Shown here: positions 5,211-6,798 of the stretch, piece after piece
How positions within the stretch are numbered: position 1 is the stretch's first letter
Layout: each line of letters begins with the position of its first letter
NCBI GenBank assembly: GCA_017548245.1
Contig: JAFYMU010000009.1
Span: forward strand, 1 to 6,798
Direction of reading: 5' to 3'
DNA from: Kiritimatiellia bacterium
GTDB lineage: Bacteria; Verrucomicrobiota; Kiritimatiellia; RFP12; DVOR01
Length of the DNA stretch: 6,798 bases
The notes under the pieces: model-generated
The model's input: only the letters and a program-made list of their open reading frames with translations
Told to the model about the DNA's origin: nothing
The model's database searches: none
Translations under genes and position numbers: made by a program

Positions 5211-6209
5211 TTAACCGCGTGGGTGGGCGTGGTGGTAGGTCTCGGTGAGGTGTTCCAACGATAAATGGGTGTAAATTTGAGTGGTGGCCGGAGAGGTGTG
5301 GCCCAGAAGTTCCTGAACGGCACGGAGGTCGGCGCCATGGGTCAAGAGGTGGGTGGCAAAGGAGTGGCGCAGTTTGTGGGGCGAGAGGTTGGGGGAGAGG
5401 CCTGCTTGCGCGAGCCAGTGCTTCATAAAACGTTCAATGGAGCGCGTGGTTAAACCTTCTCCGCAATTATTCAAAAAAACAGGCGCTTGGGGATTGGTTG
5501 ACGCGGGCCAGAGTGTCAGCGCTTTTGCCTGCATGGCGCGGATGGTGCGAACCGCAGGGTCGCCCAACATGCAGAGGCGTTCCTTATTGCCCTTACCTCG
5601 GACAATGCAGGTGCCAGCATGCAATTGGAGTTGCGCGTTCGTCAATGCCGCAATCTCTGCAACACGAGCGCCTGTGCTATAGAGCGTTTCAAAGAGGGCG
5701 ATGTCGCGCAAAAGGAGAAAGTGTTTAATGGGATTGAGCGTTGCCCCTTCGACCGAACACGCTTGCCGCAGGGCTTCCACGGGCGCATTGAGGAGGCGAA
5801 CGACCTCTTCTTCGGTGAGGAGGGTGGGGAGCTTCTTCTCGCGAATCGGCGGACGTAAGGCTGAGAAGGGGGAGGCTTTAACCGTCTTTTCAATGACTAA
5901 AAAACGGTAGAACGACCTTAGCGAGGCGAGTTTGCGTGCCGTTGAGGTGGGTTTTGCACCGGTTTTGGCATACGCATAGAGGAATTGCTTCGCGTCGGCG
6001 CGTGCAACTTGGTCCCACGGAAGTGGAAAGGGCAATTCGTCCCACATAAAGGTGACGAATTGCCCAATATCGCGCACATAGTTATGCACCGTGTGTGCAC
6101 TGCTATGGCGAACCGCTTGCAACCAACCCACGAACCGCTTCACGGACGGTTCGTCCGCAATATCCGTTCGCGACGAAAAGGTGGTTAAGGTGTGCTGGTT
6201 GCGGTTCAC
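5211..6209 (-). CDS. xerC: Tyrosine recombinase of the XerC/XerD type
   Basis: The protein has 332 residues, slightly longer than the roughly 300 of XerC/XerD. Residues about 20-118 form the SAM-like core-binding domain (VKRFVGWLQAVRHSSAHTVHNYVRD; KLASLRSFYRFLV at 93-105). The catalytic domain has all six expected residues: Arg182 (STGARVAE), Lys206 (VRGKGNKER), His278 and Arg281 (SPHKLRHSFATHLL), His304 (ELLGH) and Tyr313 (TQIYTH). It should therefore be active. Xer recombinases resolve chromosome dimers at dif; the lack of phage or integron features nearby supports a housekeeping role, though XerC, XerD or a single Xer cannot be told apart. An extra 15 or so residues (about 146-163) sit between the LLNAP and LLRDIALFETLYSTG segments. 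The start is GTG at 6209, 6 nt after the DsbD-like stop, with no ribosome binding site seen, so translation may depend on the upstream gene. Confidence 0.92.
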   Translation of the reverse strand: MNRNQHTLTTFSSRTDIADEPSVKRFVGWLQAVRHSSAHTVHNYVRDIGQFVTFMWDELPFPLPWDQVARADAKQFLYAYAKTGAKPTSTARKLASLRSFYRFLVIEKTVKASPFSALRPPIREKKLPTLLTEEEVVRLLNAPVEALRQACSVEGATLNPIKHFLLLRDIALFETLYSTGARVAEIAALTNAQLQLHAGTCIVRGKGNKERLCMLGDPAVRTIRAMQAKALTLWPASTNPQAPVFLNNCGEGLTTRSIERFMKHWLAQAGLSPNLSPHKLRHSFATHLLTHGADLRAVQELLGHTSPATTQIYTHLSLEHLTETYHHAHPRG

Positions 6210-6215
6210 AGTGGT

Positions 6216-6798
6216 TTATTCAATGACAATGAAGGTCGAAAGGCCCTGAATGCCAAAGCGTTCCTGCGTTGGACGGATGGCCTTGTCGGCGAGATCCATG
6301 CGCACCTTCAAGACTTCAAAGCGCTTCAACTCTTCCTGCACAGCGGGTTCGGTGAAGGTCGAGGCTTCCATCTGGTCGCACGCCTTGCAAGCAGGACCCC
6401 AGAAGTCGAGCAACACGGGTTTGCCTTCGGCGCGTGCTTCGGCAATGGCGGCTTCGATGGCCGGGAGGTCAGCAGAGTCCAATCCTTCATGCGGCAAGAG
6501 GGTCTTGACTGCGGTCCAACCGTAGTAGCCTGCGAAGAGGAAGACGATGACGGCAAAGATCTTCTTCACCCACACCATCCAAGCGCCCGGACGCGGCAAG
6601 AAGGTGAGGCCCGCACCTGCGATTGGCCACGGTGCAGCCATGCCGAGACCCAACACGAAGGGGAGGCAGAGGGCCCAGTAGGCGCCTTCGGCCACATAGT
6701 CCGTGGTGAGCAACAAAACCGCAATCAAAATCGGCGCCACGCAAGCACCGGCCAAGATGGCGCTCACAGCACCTGCCACAAAGGCGGCGATGGTGCCC
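6216..6798 (-). CDS. DsbD/CcdA-like thiol:disulfide interchange protein, C-terminal part, with an early-ending thioredoxin domain
   Basis: The reading frame enters at the right edge (no start in the window) and covers 193 residues. Residues 3-30, about 40-56 and about 76-94 are membrane segments of the DsbD electron-transfer domain. The first has AGACVAP, matching the SPCTTAP region whose Cys carries electrons across the inner membrane. A loop follows, then a periplasmic thioredoxin-like domain from about 105, with VLLDFWGPACKACDQMEAS; Cys137 and Cys140 form the CxxC. DsbD-type proteins pass reducing power from cytoplasmic thioredoxin to periplasmic partners. Two things are odd. The position of the conserved cis-proline (usually GLPT) reads GLST. 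The protein also stops six residues later, where E. coli DsbD continues for roughly 35 more with a strand and the last helix. The gene name dsbD fits by domain order, but the N-terminal part cannot be seen. Confidence 0.85.
   Translation of the reverse strand, partial: GTIAAFVAGAVSAILAGACVAPILIAVLLLTTDYVAEGAYWALCLPFVLGLGMAAPWPIAGAGLTFLPRPGAWMVWVKKIFAVIVFLFAGYYGWTAVKTLLPHEGLDSADLPAIEAAIAEARAEGKPVLLDFWGPACKACDQMEASTFTEPAVQEELKRFEVLKVRMDLADKAIRPTQERFGIQGLSTFIVIE

Overview
The window looks like ordinary chromosomal DNA from a bacterium with a double membrane, a reading that rests on a DsbD-type disulfide reductase and a secreted glycoside-hydrolase-like protein. The lineage cannot be fixed from this sequence. 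The mix of a GHL10/DUF187-type protein with its own N-terminal domain and a short NadA of the HGG-x-CTS subtype would suit a Verrucomicrobia/Kiritimatiellae/Lentisphaerae-like (PVC) organism, but that is a weak guess. I see no mobile elements, CRISPR arrays, tRNAs, rRNAs or phage genes.

Layout. Positions 1-465 (minus) hold the first 155 codons of an RNase R-type exoribonuclease (rnr). Positions 466-737 are a divergent intergenic region with a promoter on each strand, a G-rich tract able to form a G-quadruplex, and a structured leader for the plus-strand unit. That unit is infA (translation initiation factor IF-1), a secreted GHL10/DUF187-like protein starting at TTG 4 nt after infA, and a 139-residue protein of unknown function starting inside an ATGA overlap. 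It ends at a strong bidirectional terminator (3316-3345).

The rest is on the minus strand. In transcription order it runs: a DsbD-like protein (right edge, 5' end outside the window), a XerC/XerD-type tyrosine recombinase, then a promoter followed by a NifU C-terminal-domain Fe-S protein, tsaE (tRNA t6A synthesis) and nadA (quinolinate synthase). The last three are packed with a 2-nt gap and a 4-nt overlap and converge on the shared terminator. Placing an Fe-S scaffold/carrier in one transcript with the [4Fe-4S] enzyme NadA makes functional sense.

No clearly new multi-gene system is present. The observations most worth checking are the apparently leaderless rnr transcript, the G4 motif and folded infA leader in the divergent control region, an extended -10 (TGn) element at all three predicted promoters, the DsbD-like protein whose thioredoxin domain stops early and lies in frame with xerC, and the uncharacterised small protein behind infA.
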